Assembly (NCBI GenBank): GCA_026713505.1
Contig: JAPOOH010000250.1
Coordinates: 1 to 27,770 of the forward strand
DNA: 27,770 nucleotides
Direction: 5' to 3'
Origin: Chloroflexota bacterium
GTDB lineage: Bacteria; Chloroflexota; Dehalococcoidia; Lucifugimonadales; Australimonadaceae
Shown here: in pieces, positions 17,638 through 25,971 of the stretch
Layout: each line of letters starts with the position of its first letter
Numbering within the stretch: the first letter of the stretch is position 1
Translations under genes and position numbers: made by a program
The notes under the pieces: model-generated
Databases searched by the model: none
The model's input: the letters and a program-made list of their open reading frames with translations, nothing else
Told to the model about the DNA's origin: nothing

Positions 17638-17669
17638 GCTATAGAAGCCCGCCGCCGGGGGAATAGCGG
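17638..17669 (-). promoter_or_regulatory. Weak promoter candidate for the IPCT-like / CDP-alcohol transferase pair
   Basis: On the minus strand TTCCGC (17664-17669) is followed after 17 bases by TTCTAT (17641-17646), overlapping TATAGC (17638-17643). The -35 is poor. It lies in the 106-base gap after the EF-G-like gene, so the pair may have its own promoter or be read from upstream. Confidence 0.3.
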
Positions 17670-17722
17670 AAGGCCGCACCCTCATGCTCGGCGAGGGCGC
17701 GAGAAGAAAGGCCGGTGGCGGG

Positions 17723-19753
17723 TTACGCCCTGGCCAGCTCCTGGGACTCATCCACGATCTTCGGAGTCAGGTGCGCGGGGACCTCGCCGTAATGGTCGAA
17801 CCGCATGGAGAGTGTTCCGCGCCCTTGGGTGAGTGCGCGCAGGTGCGTTGAGTACTGCTGCGCCTCGGACTGGGGTACCTCAGCTTCGATGTGTGCGACG
17901 CCGCTCACCGGGGTCATGCCCGAGATGTGCGCGCGCCGGGTATTCAGATCGCTCACCACCGCGCCGGCGAACTGCTCCGGCGCCTCGATGGCCATGCGCA
18001 TCACCGGCTCCAACAGCGTGGGGGAGGCTTCCACCACACCCTTCTTCATCGCCATGCTGCCGGCGATCTCGAAACTCTGGCCGGACGAGTCCACAGAGTG
18101 GGAACTGCCGTCCGTCAAGACAACTCTGATGTCCACGATGGGGAAGCCCGCGAGCGCGCCATCCTCCATGGTCTTGTGAACGCCCTTCTCCACGGCAGGG
18201 ATGTACTCGCGCGGGACGTTCCCTCCGACCACCTCGGAGGCGAATGCGAACCCCTCGCCCCTGGCACGGGGCTCCAGCCGCAGCAGCACGTGCCCATACT
18301 GGCCGTGGCCGCCGGTCTGCTTCTTGTGTTTGTACTCGACATTCGTGATCCGGGAGATGGTCTCGCGGTACGCAACGCGTGGCGGGGCGAGCTCCAACTC
18401 GACGCCGAACTTGCGCTTGGCGCGCTCCGCCATCACTTCCATGTGTGTGTTGCCCTGGCCTGCGATGACCAGCTCGCCCGTGGCCTGGTCACGGTTGAGG
18501 ACGAGCGTGGGGTCTTCCTCCGTGAGGCGTGCGAGCGAGGAGGAGAGCTTCTCGAAGTCCGCCTTGCTCTTGGGGTGCACAGCGATGTGGAAGACGGGCT
18601 CGGGAAACTCGACGCGGGGCAAGGAGACGGCGTCGGCCTTCGTCGTGAGCGTGTCTCCCGTGACGGCGTGCGCCAGCTTGGAAACGCTGCCGATGTCACC
18701 GGCCGCCAGGCTTGCGACGTTCTCCTGCTTCTTGCCCACGGGCACGAACACCTGGCCGATGCGCTCAGTCTCGCCGGAGCCGCTGTCGAAGACTTCGCCG
18801 TTGGAGGAGAAGGTGCCGCTGACGACACGGAAGAAGGAGAGCTTGCCAACGAACGGGTCTGCGGTCGTCTTGAAGATGAACGCGGCGAGCGGGCCGTTGG
18901 AGTCGGCGGTGAGCTCCACCTCCGCACCACCCTTCGTGGCCTGCACGGCCGGGAGGTCCGCGGGAGACGGAATGTAGGCAACAATGGCGTCCATCAACTC
19001 AGCGACTCCGGTTCCCGTGGTGGACGAGCCCGCGAGGACCGGGACGGTCTGTCCCGTGCGCACGCCGGTGCTCAAGCCCTCCGCAATCTCGTCGTCGCTC
19101 AGTTCTCCTTCATCCAGGAACTTCATCGTCAGGTCGTCGTCGGTCTCAGCGACGGCCTCCGCGAGCTGGTCCTTCGCCGCCGCAATGGCGTCTTCCATCC
19201 CGGCGGGTGCGTTTCCCTGAACGCAGCTTGCGACACCGCTGAACGAGGCCTCCGCCCCGATGGGCAGGTTGATGGGGGCGCACCGGTTCCCGAACTGAGA
19301 GCGCACCTGGGACATCGTAGCCTCGTAGTCGGCGTGCTCACGGTCCATCTTGTTCACGAAGACGATGGCGGGGATGCCGAGTTCACGGACGCGCTGCCAC
19401 GCCAACTCCGCACCTACCTCCACGCCGCTTGGAGCTGAGAGCACGATCACAGCGGCGTCGGCGGCCCGAAGGGCGGATACCGTCTCGCCCATGAAGTCCG
19501 CGTAGCCCGGGGTGTCGATCACGTTGATCTTCACGCCCTTCCAGACGCACGGAAGGATGGCGAGTTGCAGGCTGGTCTGCCTACGCTGCTCCTCGGGCTC
19601 GAAGTCGGAGGCGGTGTTGCCGTCCTCCACACGGCCAGCACGGTTCAGCGCCTGGGCCGCAAGGAGCATCGCCTCCGAGAGGGACGTCTTACCTGCACCC
19701 GAGTGCGCCAAGAGCGCTACGTTGCGGATCTGCTTCGTCGTGAACTGTTCCAC
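17723..19753 (-). CDS. EF-G-like translational GTPase (FusA2 type)
   Basis: A 676-residue protein with all EF-G domains. The G motifs are G1 AHSGAGKT (16-23, instead of AHIDAGKT), switch I T60 in RRQTSL (instead of ERGIT), G3 DTPGYADF (80-87) and G4 NKMD (134-137). Y84 stands where classical EF-G and EF-Tu have the catalytic His that activates water for GTP hydrolysis. As I recall, this set of changes is typical of the FusA2/EF-G-like paralogues of Actinobacteria and Chloroflexota, whose function is not settled. A canonical fusA is presumably elsewhere. The start is GTG at 19753 with a GGGGAGG ribosome binding site. It is not near ribosomal protein genes, which fits a paralogue. Confidence 0.9.
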   Translation of the reverse strand: MEQFTTKQIRNVALLAHSGAGKTSLSEAMLLAAQALNRAGRVEDGNTASDFEPEEQRRQTSLQLAILPCVWKGVKINVIDTPGYADFMGETVSALRAADAAVIVLSAPSGVEVGAELAWQRVRELGIPAIVFVNKMDREHADYEATMSQVRSQFGNRCAPINLPIGAEASFSGVASCVQGNAPAGMEDAIAAAKDQLAEAVAETDDDLTMKFLDEGELSDDEIAEGLSTGVRTGQTVPVLAGSSTTGTGVAELMDAIVAYIPSPADLPAVQATKGGAEVELTADSNGPLAAFIFKTTADPFVGKLSFFRVVSGTFSSNGEVFDSGSGETERIGQVFVPVGKKQENVASLAAGDIGSVSKLAHAVTGDTLTTKADAVSLPRVEFPEPVFHIAVHPKSKADFEKLSSSLARLTEEDPTLVLNRDQATGELVIAGQGNTHMEVMAERAKRKFGVELELAPPRVAYRETISRITNVEYKHKKQTGGHGQYGHVLLRLEPRARGEGFAFASEVVGGNVPREYIPAVEKGVHKTMEDGALAGFPIVDIRVVLTDGSSHSVDSSGQSFEIAGSMAMKKGVVEASPTLLEPVMRMAIEAPEQFAGAVVSDLNTRRAHISGMTPVSGVAHIEAEVPQSEAQQYSTHLRALTQGRGTLSMRFDHYGEVPAHLTPKIVDESQELARA

Positions 19754-19794
19754 GATAGGCGCCTCCCCTGATACGCCGGAGTGGTTGTCCGCGC

Positions 19795-19823
19795 ATAATA
19801 GTTAAGCGGCCACCAACGTGCAA
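19795..19823 (-). promoter_or_regulatory. Sigma70-type promoter for the EF-G-like gene
   Basis: On the minus strand TTGCAC (19818-19823), a 17-base spacer and TATTAT (19795-19800). Transcription would begin near 19788, with a 35-base leader carrying the GGGGAGG ribosome binding site. Confidence 0.65.
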
Positions 19824-19853
19824 CGCACGGCTGTCAACGCGTGCGGGAGCCGC

Positions 19854-19859
19854 TACAGT
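19854..19859 (+). promoter_or_regulatory. Possible -10 box (TACAGT) for the HExxH protein gene
   Basis: TACAGT lies 17 bases before the ATG at 19877. The -35 position (CTGTCA, 19831-19836) is a poor match. The site is divergent from the EF-G-like promoter. Confidence 0.3.
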
Positions 19860-19876
19860 TGGGCCGAGGCTAGCGG

Positions 19877-21136
19877 ATGCGTGCATTGAAAGGCAACTAC
19901 ACCCTGGGCTTGTGGACGCTCGCGGCAGTGCTGCTCGTGACGTCGGGCATCGGGCGCGGCGACTCCGTCAGCCAACTGCACCGCACTTCGGCCCCGTACG
20001 AGCAGGACCTCGTGCGCTGGGAGGTGACCCACTTGCCGGACAAGTGGCTGCGGCAGGCCGTAGGAATCTTCGGCGGCCCGGACGAGGACGAGCGGCTGGA
20101 GCGCGTGGAGGAGTTCTTCCGTGTGAGCCAGCAGATGAGCGGGAAGCGCCGGGAGATCGAGCGCGCGCTCGCCGAGGAGGCGTCCGAGGCGGAGGTCGCC
20201 GCGATGGAGGAAGAGCGGAATCGTCTGGAGCGCCGCCGCGTCGCGCTTTCGCCGTTGGTGGAGGAGACGCTCGAGTCGGCGATATCGCAGAGCGCCGACG
20301 ACCTGGGCGTCATCGCGCGGTTCGGTCCGGTGCGCTGGCCTCCAGTGGACTTCGCTTTCCAGGCGGGGGGGCACGTGCTGGTGCGCTCGCCTCGGGACGC
20401 GATCGTCCGGCTGGACGACCGCCTGCTGACCTCGGACATCAGCCTGCCGGAACAGGACGCGCTGGAAGAGGACGTGGAGGCGCTGGAGGAGAATATATCC
20501 GCGATCGTCGCCCGCATCGGGGGAGTAGCGACGTACCCTGCGCAGGTGACGCCGGACACGTCGCTCCGGGGTGCACTGTCGATTGCCAGCCACGAGTGGG
20601 TGCACCACTGGCTCATCTTCCATCCGCTGGGGCGCGCGTGGTTCGCGGGCGGCGAACTCACGAGCGTCAATGAGACCGTCGCAAACATCGCGGCGGAGGA
20701 GCTGGGTGACCGGGCCTTCTACTTGCTGACCGGCGAAGTGGTGACGCGCGAGCCGTGGCAGCCGCCCAGGGCCGGCGAGCCCAGACCGCCGCCGGAACCT
20801 GGCGTGTTCGACTTCCGGCACGAGATGCGGCAGACGCGCGCGCACCTGGAGGAACTGCTGGAGGAGGGGAAGGTCGAGGACGCTGAGGCCTACCTGGAGG
20901 AACGGCGGCTGGAGTTCGTGGAGCGAGGCCACAACATCCGCAAGCTGAACACGGCGTGGTTCGCGTTCCACGGTACATACGCCGACGGCCCGGCATCGAT
21001 CAGTCCAATCGAGCCGCAACTACGCACGATTCGCGCCGATTCCGCGGACCTCGCCGAGTTCCTCAGGCGTGTCGCGGTCATCGACGAGGATGGCGAGCTG
21101 GAGCGCCTCGCCCGCGAGGCAGGCTGGCGTCCGTAG
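19877..21136 (+). CDS. Membrane-anchored putative zinc metallopeptidase (HExxH)
   Basis: A 419-residue protein that I cannot assign to a named family. Residues 9-26 form an N-terminal membrane anchor or uncleaved signal. Residues about 70-125 are highly charged and helical, likely a coiled coil. The HEWVHH motif at 239-244 (zinc ligands H239 and H243, catalytic E240) is followed 23 residues later by NETVANIAAEE (265-275), in which E266 or E274 can serve as third ligand, a gluzincin-like arrangement. The C-terminal third contains another charged helical stretch (about 310-355). The active domain would be outside the membrane. Coding direction is divergent from the EF-G-like gene. Peptidase activity is inferred from the motif alone. 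Confidence 0.75.
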   Translation: MRALKGNYTLGLWTLAAVLLVTSGIGRGDSVSQLHRTSAPYEQDLVRWEVTHLPDKWLRQAVGIFGGPDEDERLERVEEFFRVSQQMSGKRREIERALAEEASEAEVAAMEEERNRLERRRVALSPLVEETLESAISQSADDLGVIARFGPVRWPPVDFAFQAGGHVLVRSPRDAIVRLDDRLLTSDISLPEQDALEEDVEALEENISAIVARIGGVATYPAQVTPDTSLRGALSIASHEWVHHWLIFHPLGRAWFAGGELTSVNETVANIAAEELGDRAFYLLTGEVVTREPWQPPRAGEPRPPPEPGVFDFRHEMRQTRAHLEELLEEGKVEDAEAYLEERRLEFVERGHNIRKLNTAWFAFHGTYADGPASISPIEPQLRTIRADSADLAEFLRRVAVIDEDGELERLAREAGWRP

Positions 21137-21149
21137 CGGCGTCGCGCGC

Positions 21150-21158
21150 TGCTAGAAT
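21150..21158 (+). promoter_or_regulatory. Extended -10 promoter for sbcC
   Basis: TGC directly followed by TAGAAT (21153-21158), 30 bases before the TTG start at 21189. No clear -35 is visible, which is common with extended -10 elements. The start would be near 21165. Confidence 0.5.
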
Positions 21159-21188
21159 CCTGCCATCTCCTGTCGGTGCGAGACTGCA

Positions 21189-23765
21189 TTGCTCCCGATA
21201 AGCCTCTCGCTCTCCAACTTCCTCTCCTACCGGAACGCCGCCCCCACGCTCCACTTGGAGGGCATCCGCGTCGCCTGCCTGTGCGGGCCGAACGGCCACG
21301 GCAAGTCCGCGCTGCTGGACGCGGTCACATGGGCGCTCTGGGGGAAGGCGCGGGGCCAGCGGCACGAGCAACTCCTCCACCACGGCCAGACCGAGATGCA
21401 CGTCGAGCTGGTCTTCGACGTCGGCAGCGAGCGCTACCGCGTTTCACGGCGTTACTCCCAGGCGAGGCGCAACCCGCAGAGCTCGCTCGAGCTCGCCCAC
21501 AAGCCTCCCGGCGGAGAGGTCCGCCCCATCACCGGCGACACCATCAGGGCAACTGAGGCCCAGCTCGAGCGCCTCATCAACATGGATTACACCACGTTCG
21601 TGAACAGCGCTTTCCTCGTGCAGGGCCGCGCCGACGAGTTCACGATGGCCACTCCCGGCGTACGGAAAGACGTGCTCGCCAAGGTGCTCGGCCTCGGCCG
21701 TTACGACGAGCTTTCCGAACGGGCGCGACTCCACGGACGCGACGCACGGGCGAAGCTCGAGGCCAACGCCCTCGCAGTCGACCGCCTCCGCGAGCGCGCC
21801 GCGAAGGCCGAGGAGACGCGCGCGGAGCTGGCCGGGGCGGAGCGCGACCTGAACGAAGCACTTGCATCCGTGAGCGGGCTCACGGAGCGGCTGCAACTGC
21901 TCCGCGACAAGGTCGCACACCTGGAACGGCGACAGGCCGAGCGCGACGAACAGGAAGGGCTGGCCCGCCGCGCCCGCCAGCGGCAGGCCGAGGAGGAAGC
22001 GGAAGCCGCAGCCCTGAACGAGCGTCTCGTCGGCTGGCAGCGCGCCATCGAGCGCGCTGGCGAGATCGAGCAGGGGGTCGCGGCGTTGGAGCAGGCGCGC
22101 GAGCGAGAGAAATCGCTCACGGCCGCGTTGCGCAAGGATGCCGCGCTCCGCACGGAGCTCGCGCCACTGGAGAGCGCCGTGGCGCAGGCCCGCGCCCGCC
22201 TGGAGAACGAAGTGCAGACACGGCGCCAGCATGTCGACGTTCAGCTCAAGCCGTGGGCGGAGTCGTTGCCGTCAATCCAACTTGGACTGGACTCGCTGTC
22301 CGACCGGCACGCCGCGCTGGAGCGACGCCGGAGCGACGCTGCGCAAGCGGAACAGTCTCACCGGCAACTCGCGCTGGAGGCGGAGGCGCTCCGACGCGAT
22401 AACGAACAGATCGAGAAGAGCGGGAAGGATACGGTCACCAAGCTGGGCATGCTCGGTCATGACCACGCAGACGGCGCGACCTGCCCGCTCTGCAACAGCC
22501 AACTCGGGCCGGACGGCGTCCAGCGGATACGCGCCTCGTACGAGAACGAGATCGCCACGCTGCGCCAGCGGTACGCCAGGCAGAGGCAGCGCGCGGAGGA
22601 ACTGGAACGCGAGACCGGTGAGGCGGAGGCAGGGATGGAGCGCGCACAGCGCGAACTGGTTGCCGAACAGCAGAACATAGCCGAGGAGCAGAGCCGCCTG
22701 AACCTCCAGAAGCAGGAAGCGGAGCGCGCGGCGGAGCAGTTGCTGCAGGTAGTCCCCCTGCTCAGCGAGGGCGAGGCCGCACTTGCGGATGGCGCGTATG
22801 CCCAGGACGAACAGGTGGCGGCTCAGCGCGTGCGGGAGCAGATCTACGCGCTCGCATTCGACACGGCGACGCTCAACGCGGCGGAGGAGCAGGTACAGGG
22901 GCTCACGCACTGGGAGGAGGAACGGCAAGCGCTCGCCGTAGCGCGGGAGCGGATGGGAGACGACTCTGCGGCGCTCGAACGGGCGCGCGCCCGCGCCACA
23001 GAGGCAGCCAAAGATGCCGAACGCGCCGAGCAGTCGAGCACTGCGATAGCCGGGGAGCTGGCGGAGCTGCCGTCGTGGACCGCGCAGCGCCGTCAAGTGG
23101 AACAGGAACTGGGGGCCGCGTCCGCCAGGCGCGACAACCTGCAGGCGCGCAAGGGCTCGTTGGAGAATGAGATGCAGCAGATTGCGCAGGCCGCCGCAGA
23201 CCTGGCCGAGGCTGAGGGGCGGCGCGACGTGCTCACCGATGAGGCGGGCGCCTACGCAGAGCTGGCGCTCGCGTTCGGGAAGGGCGGCGTGCAGGCGCTT
23301 CTGATGGAGGCCGCGATCCCCCGCCTGGAGGACGAGGCGAACGACCTGCTGCGACTTATGACGGACGGAAGAATGACGCTGAAGCTGGAGACCCAGAAGG
23401 AACGCAGGAGCGGCGGAGACGCGGTGGAGACGCTGGAGATCGTCATCGCGGACGAACTCGGCTCCCGCTCCTACGAGATGTTCAGCGGCGGCGAGCGCTT
23501 CCGTATCGACTTCGCCGTGCGCATCGCGCTCAGCAAGGTGCTCGCATGGCGCTCGGGCGCTCCGCTGCCCACCTTGTTCATCGACGAGGGGTTCGGCACC
23601 CAGGATGCCGAAGGACGCGACCGCATCCTGGAAGTCATCCAGGCGATCGAGGACCGGTTCGAGCGCATCCTCGTCATCACCCACATGGACGACATCAAGG
23701 AGGCCTTCCCCGTGCGCATCGAGGTCTCGCGCGGGCCGGAGGGCTCCACGTTCGCACTCACGTGA
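21189..23765 (+). CDS. sbcC: SbcC / Rad50-type nuclease-complex ATPase
   Basis: An 858-residue SMC-like ATPase. Walker A is GPNGHGKS (33-40), the Q-loop lies in the FVNSAFLVQGRADEF stretch, two long coiled-coil arms flank a zinc hook CPLC (C432 and C435), the ABC signature is FSGGERFR (765-772) and Walker B ends in D799-E800 (LFIDEGFGTQD). With SbcD it forms the nuclease that opens hairpins and processes blocked double-strand ends. The protein is shorter than the E. coli one because the coiled coils are shorter. The start is TTG at 21189, giving the usual LPISLSLSNFLSYR opening. No sbcD lies beside it in this window; the upstream gene is the HExxH protein, which is unusual since the two are often adjacent. 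Confidence 0.94.
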   Translation: MLPISLSLSNFLSYRNAAPTLHLEGIRVACLCGPNGHGKSALLDAVTWALWGKARGQRHEQLLHHGQTEMHVELVFDVGSERYRVSRRYSQARRNPQSSLELAHKPPGGEVRPITGDTIRATEAQLERLINMDYTTFVNSAFLVQGRADEFTMATPGVRKDVLAKVLGLGRYDELSERARLHGRDARAKLEANALAVDRLRERAAKAEETRAELAGAERDLNEALASVSGLTERLQLLRDKVAHLERRQAERDEQEGLARRARQRQAEEEAEAAALNERLVGWQRAIERAGEIEQGVAALEQAREREKSLTAALRKDAALRTELAPLESAVAQARARLENEVQTRRQHVDVQLKPWAESLPSIQLGLDSLSDRHAALERRRSDAAQAEQSHRQLALEAEALRRDNEQIEKSGKDTVTKLGMLGHDHADGATCPLCNSQLGPDGVQRIRASYENEIATLRQRYARQRQRAEELERETGEAEAGMERAQRELVAEQQNIAEEQSRLNLQKQEAERAAEQLLQVVPLLSEGEAALADGAYAQDEQVAAQRVREQIYALAFDTATLNAAEEQVQGLTHWEEERQALAVARERMGDDSAALERARARATEAAKDAERAEQSSTAIAGELAELPSWTAQRRQVEQELGAASARRDNLQARKGSLENEMQQIAQAAADLAEAEGRRDVLTDEAGAYAELALAFGKGGVQALLMEAAIPRLEDEANDLLRLMTDGRMTLKLETQKERRSGGDAVETLEIVIADELGSRSYEMFSGGERFRIDFAVRIALSKVLAWRSGAPLPTLFIDEGFGTQDAEGRDRILEVIQAIEDRFERILVITHMDDIKEAFPVRIEVSRGPEGSTFALT

Positions 23766-23790
23766 CGCGGCGAGTTCCCAGCGTCTCGTG

Positions 23791-23796
23791 TAGCAT
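23791..23796 (+). promoter_or_regulatory. Possible -10 box for the CMD-methyltransferase unit
   Basis: TAGCAT in the 80-base gap after sbcC, 49 bases before the next ATG. No good -35. A strong AAGGAGGA ribosome binding site at 23832-23839 precedes the ATG by six bases. Confidence 0.3.
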
Positions 23797-23845
23797 CGGG
23801 GCCTGCGGGCAAGGTCCACACCAACTCGATCAAGGAGGACTGTTC

Positions 23846-24256
23846 ATGTCGCTGCACCAGGCGGAGGAGAGCAAGGCGCGGGGACGCGCGGTACGCAAGG
23901 CGATCAGCGGGTCGGAGGGGTCACGGAGCACCGGCAACGCTGCCGGGCTCGACATGATTCCCGGGCTGGAGGAGTTCGTCATCGGCTATAACTTCGGGGA
24001 GATATGGTCGCGCGAGCGCATCGACCTCAGGACGCGCTGCATGATCGTGCTCGGGATGATGACGGCGCTGGGACGCACCCCGCAGGTGGGGGCCTACACG
24101 CGCTACGCACTGCACCTCGGCATCACGCCGGAGGAGATCGCGGAGGTCTTCCTTCAGGCGGTCCCCTACGCTGGGCTTCCCGCCGCGTTCAACGCCATGC
24201 AGGCCGGCAGCGACGTCTTCGAGGAGCAGGGCGTGACCGTCAACATGGAGGGCTAG
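23846..24256 (+). CDS. Carboxymuconolactone decarboxylase (CMD) family protein
   Basis: A 136-residue all-helical protein with the CMD pattern: LDMIPGLEEFV, DLRTRCMIVLGMMTALGR, then YALHLGITPEEIAEVFLQAVPYAGLPAAFNAM. Family members decarboxylate gamma-carboxymuconolactone or, when they carry a CxxC pair as AhpD does, reduce disulfides or peroxides. Here there is no CxxC, only a single cysteine in the first helix pair, so AhpD-like redox activity is unlikely. The histidine usually present in the PcaC helix is replaced by AYTRY, so decarboxylase activity is also uncertain. The ATG at 23846 has a strong AAGGAGGA site. Two methyltransferase genes follow in the same direction, 6 bases away. Confidence 0.85.
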   Translation: MSLHQAEESKARGRAVRKAISGSEGSRSTGNAAGLDMIPGLEEFVIGYNFGEIWSRERIDLRTRCMIVLGMMTALGRTPQVGAYTRYALHLGITPEEIAEVFLQAVPYAGLPAAFNAMQAGSDVFEEQGVTVNMEG

Positions 24257-24262
24257 GGACCG

Positions 24263-24910
24263 ATGACGACCACCGGTTCCCGATGGAACGACAGCTCGAT
24301 GGTGGAGCGGATGTCATCCAACCGTGGACGCCGCTACCCGCCCGAGTTCTGGGCGTTCTTCGATGCTACCGTCCGCCCACGCATCGGCGACGCACCTGCT
24401 ATAGCCGACTTCGGCTGCGGGCCGGGACTGCTGCTGCTGGACCTGGCGGGCCGCTTGCCCGACTCCACGCTGCGCGGGGTCGACGTGTCCAACGCGATGC
24501 TCGAGAACGCGCGGGCGCTCGACTTCCCCGGCGGTGCGCCGACGTACGTGCAGCATGACTTGAACACGGCGCCGTACCCCGTCGAGGATGGGTCGCTCGA
24601 CCTCTGCATCACCGCGAACGTGGCCTGCTTCCTTGACAACCCGCTGGTGCTGCTCGGTGAGGTGCGGCGGATGCTGCGTCCCGGCGGGGGGTACCTGCTG
24701 TTCGACTGGCGGCGGCAAGCGCTCGCAGACTACATCGAGAACCGGGGCGGGCTCGGCGACGACCCGACGTCGATGATGGGCCTGCAACCGTTCCACAACC
24801 GCTTCACAATGGACGAGTGGAAGTGGCTGCTGGCGGAAGGCGGGTTCGAGGTCGCTGGCGAGGCGCAGCCGCGCGTCAGCCACGTCGCCATCGCGAGCGT
24901 GCCGCGATGA
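24263..24910 (+). CDS. Class I SAM-dependent methyltransferase (copy 1)
   Basis: A 215-residue Rossmann-fold methyltransferase. Motif I is ADFGCGPG (48-55), the acidic residue binding the ribose of SAM is D74 in RGVDVS, motif II lies in the DGSLDLCITANVACFLD segment, and the LRPGGGYLLFDW strand follows. The C-terminal part (FHNRFTMDEWKWLLAEGGF) is a lid typical of the UbiE/small-molecule group. Substrate unknown. It begins 6 bases after the CMD gene and its stop overlaps the next start (ATGA), so the three genes are likely one transcript. Sequence is clearly related to the following gene, pointing to tandem duplication. Confidence 0.88.
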   Translation: MTTTGSRWNDSSMVERMSSNRGRRYPPEFWAFFDATVRPRIGDAPAIADFGCGPGLLLLDLAGRLPDSTLRGVDVSNAMLENARALDFPGGAPTYVQHDLNTAPYPVEDGSLDLCITANVACFLDNPLVLLGEVRRMLRPGGGYLLFDWRRQALADYIENRGGLGDDPTSMMGLQPFHNRFTMDEWKWLLAEGGFEVAGEAQPRVSHVAIASVPR

Positions 24911-25560
24911 CGCAGCGGGACGACCGCGGCCTCCGCCGCCAGATCGAGCGTTACGCGGTGCGCTTCAACGACGCCTTCTGGCGGTTCTGGGACGAACAGG
25001 TTGCCCCTACCCTCCCGCCCGCGCCCGTGATCGTGGACGTGGGGCCCGGGCCCGGCCTCTTCCTGCGCGACCTGTCCGAGCGCCTCCCGGACGCGACGCT
25101 CCACGGCGTCGATGCCAACGAGGCGATGGTGGAAAACGCCCGCGCCCTCGACTACGCCGGGCCAGTCCCGACGCTCGCGCTGGCAAACATCGAAGCGTCG
25201 CCGCTGCCCTACGACGACGGCTCGGTCGACCTGCTCACGATAGCGGCCGTACTCCACGCGTTCGACGATCCGTTCACGTTCCTGCGGGAGCAGGCTGTGC
25301 GGGTGCTGAAGCCGGGCGGGCGCATCATGCTGTTCGACTGGTTCCGCCAGCCGATGCGGGACTACATCGCTCGCCGCCTGGTCGAGCCGGGCGATCCGGA
25401 GGAGCTGCGGTACGAGCGGGCGCTGGAGCAGTTCCGCATCCACAACAAGTACTCGCTGGACGACTGGCGCTGGGTGCTGGCGGAGTCAGGGCTGCGCATC
25501 GAGGCGGAGACCGCGGAGCCGCACCCGTCCGCCCGCGTGTGGTTGCTGCGCCCGGAGTAG
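24907..25560 (+). CDS. Class I SAM-dependent methyltransferase (copy 2)
   Basis: A 217-residue paralogue of the preceding protein. Motif I is VDVGPGPG (43-50), the acidic residue is D69 in HGVDAN, then DGSVDLLTIAAVLHAFDD, LKPGGRIMLFDWFRQ and a C-terminal YSLDDWRWVLAESGL lid. The two copies align over the whole length, sharing for example the ENARALD helix and the LFDWxRQ segment. Copy 2 has a proline in place of the motif I cysteine of copy 1 and a longer region before the lid. Start at 24907 is fixed by the ATGA overlap. Substrate unknown; the copies may act on different substrates or as a heterodimer. Confidence 0.88.
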   Translation: MTQRDDRGLRRQIERYAVRFNDAFWRFWDEQVAPTLPPAPVIVDVGPGPGLFLRDLSERLPDATLHGVDANEAMVENARALDYAGPVPTLALANIEASPLPYDDGSVDLLTIAAVLHAFDDPFTFLREQAVRVLKPGGRIMLFDWFRQPMRDYIARRLVEPGDPEELRYERALEQFRIHNKYSLDDWRWVLAESGLRIEAETAEPHPSARVWLLRPE

Positions 25561-25565
25561 GCCGC

Positions 25566-25949
25566 CTACGCCGACTGCCCCAGCCGGGCGCGGATGACGA
25601 GCAGGATGGCGAATCCCTCCGCGCCGAGGGCGAGGCTGTACCAGAGCTGGTCCGCACCGACCGTGAGCACGAACCCGACGAGACCGGGAGCGTGGGCCAG
25701 TATGAGGAGGGTCTGCGCGAGGCGCGCCGGAGGCCGTTCCCGGGCCATCGCGTTCGCGGTGACGAGGAGCGCGGCGACGGGCACGGCGACCCCGGTGACG
25801 ACCGCGACGATGGTGGCGAACCGCGCGCCGAAGAACGGCTCGCTGTCCACGATCGCGAAGTAGATGACGGCGACGACGACGTAGACGAACGGAGCGGGCA
25901 GCATCCCCCGCACCAGCGTCTGGAACCTGCGTCGCTCGATGGGGTTCAT
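25566..25949 (-). CDS. Small membrane protein with four predicted transmembrane helices
   Basis: A 127-residue hydrophobic protein that I do not recognise. Helices lie at about residues 16-36, 44-66, 81-101 and 104-122, with basic residues (ERRR, MARERPPAR) on what should be the cytoplasmic side. No conserved polar pair or cofactor motif is visible inside the helices. The ATG at 25949 has a GGAG site nine bases upstream. It is 22 bases downstream of the lipoprotein gene on the same strand and ends 5 bases from the convergent methyltransferase gene. A function cannot be named. Confidence 0.65.
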   Translation of the reverse strand: MNPIERRRFQTLVRGMLPAPFVYVVVAVIYFAIVDSEPFFGARFATIVAVVTGVAVPVAALLVTANAMARERPPARLAQTLLILAHAPGLVGFVLTVGADQLWYSLALGAEGFAILLVIRARLGQSA

Positions 25950-25971
25950 CGCGGATGCTCCAACGTCTGGC

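Noticed and set aside
17891..19438. 515-residue open frame on the plus strand
   Set aside because: Antisense to the EF-G-like gene; composition is typical of shadow frames.
22272..23819. 515-residue open frame on the minus strand
   Set aside because: Antisense to sbcC, whose Walker and zinc-hook motifs fix the coding strand.
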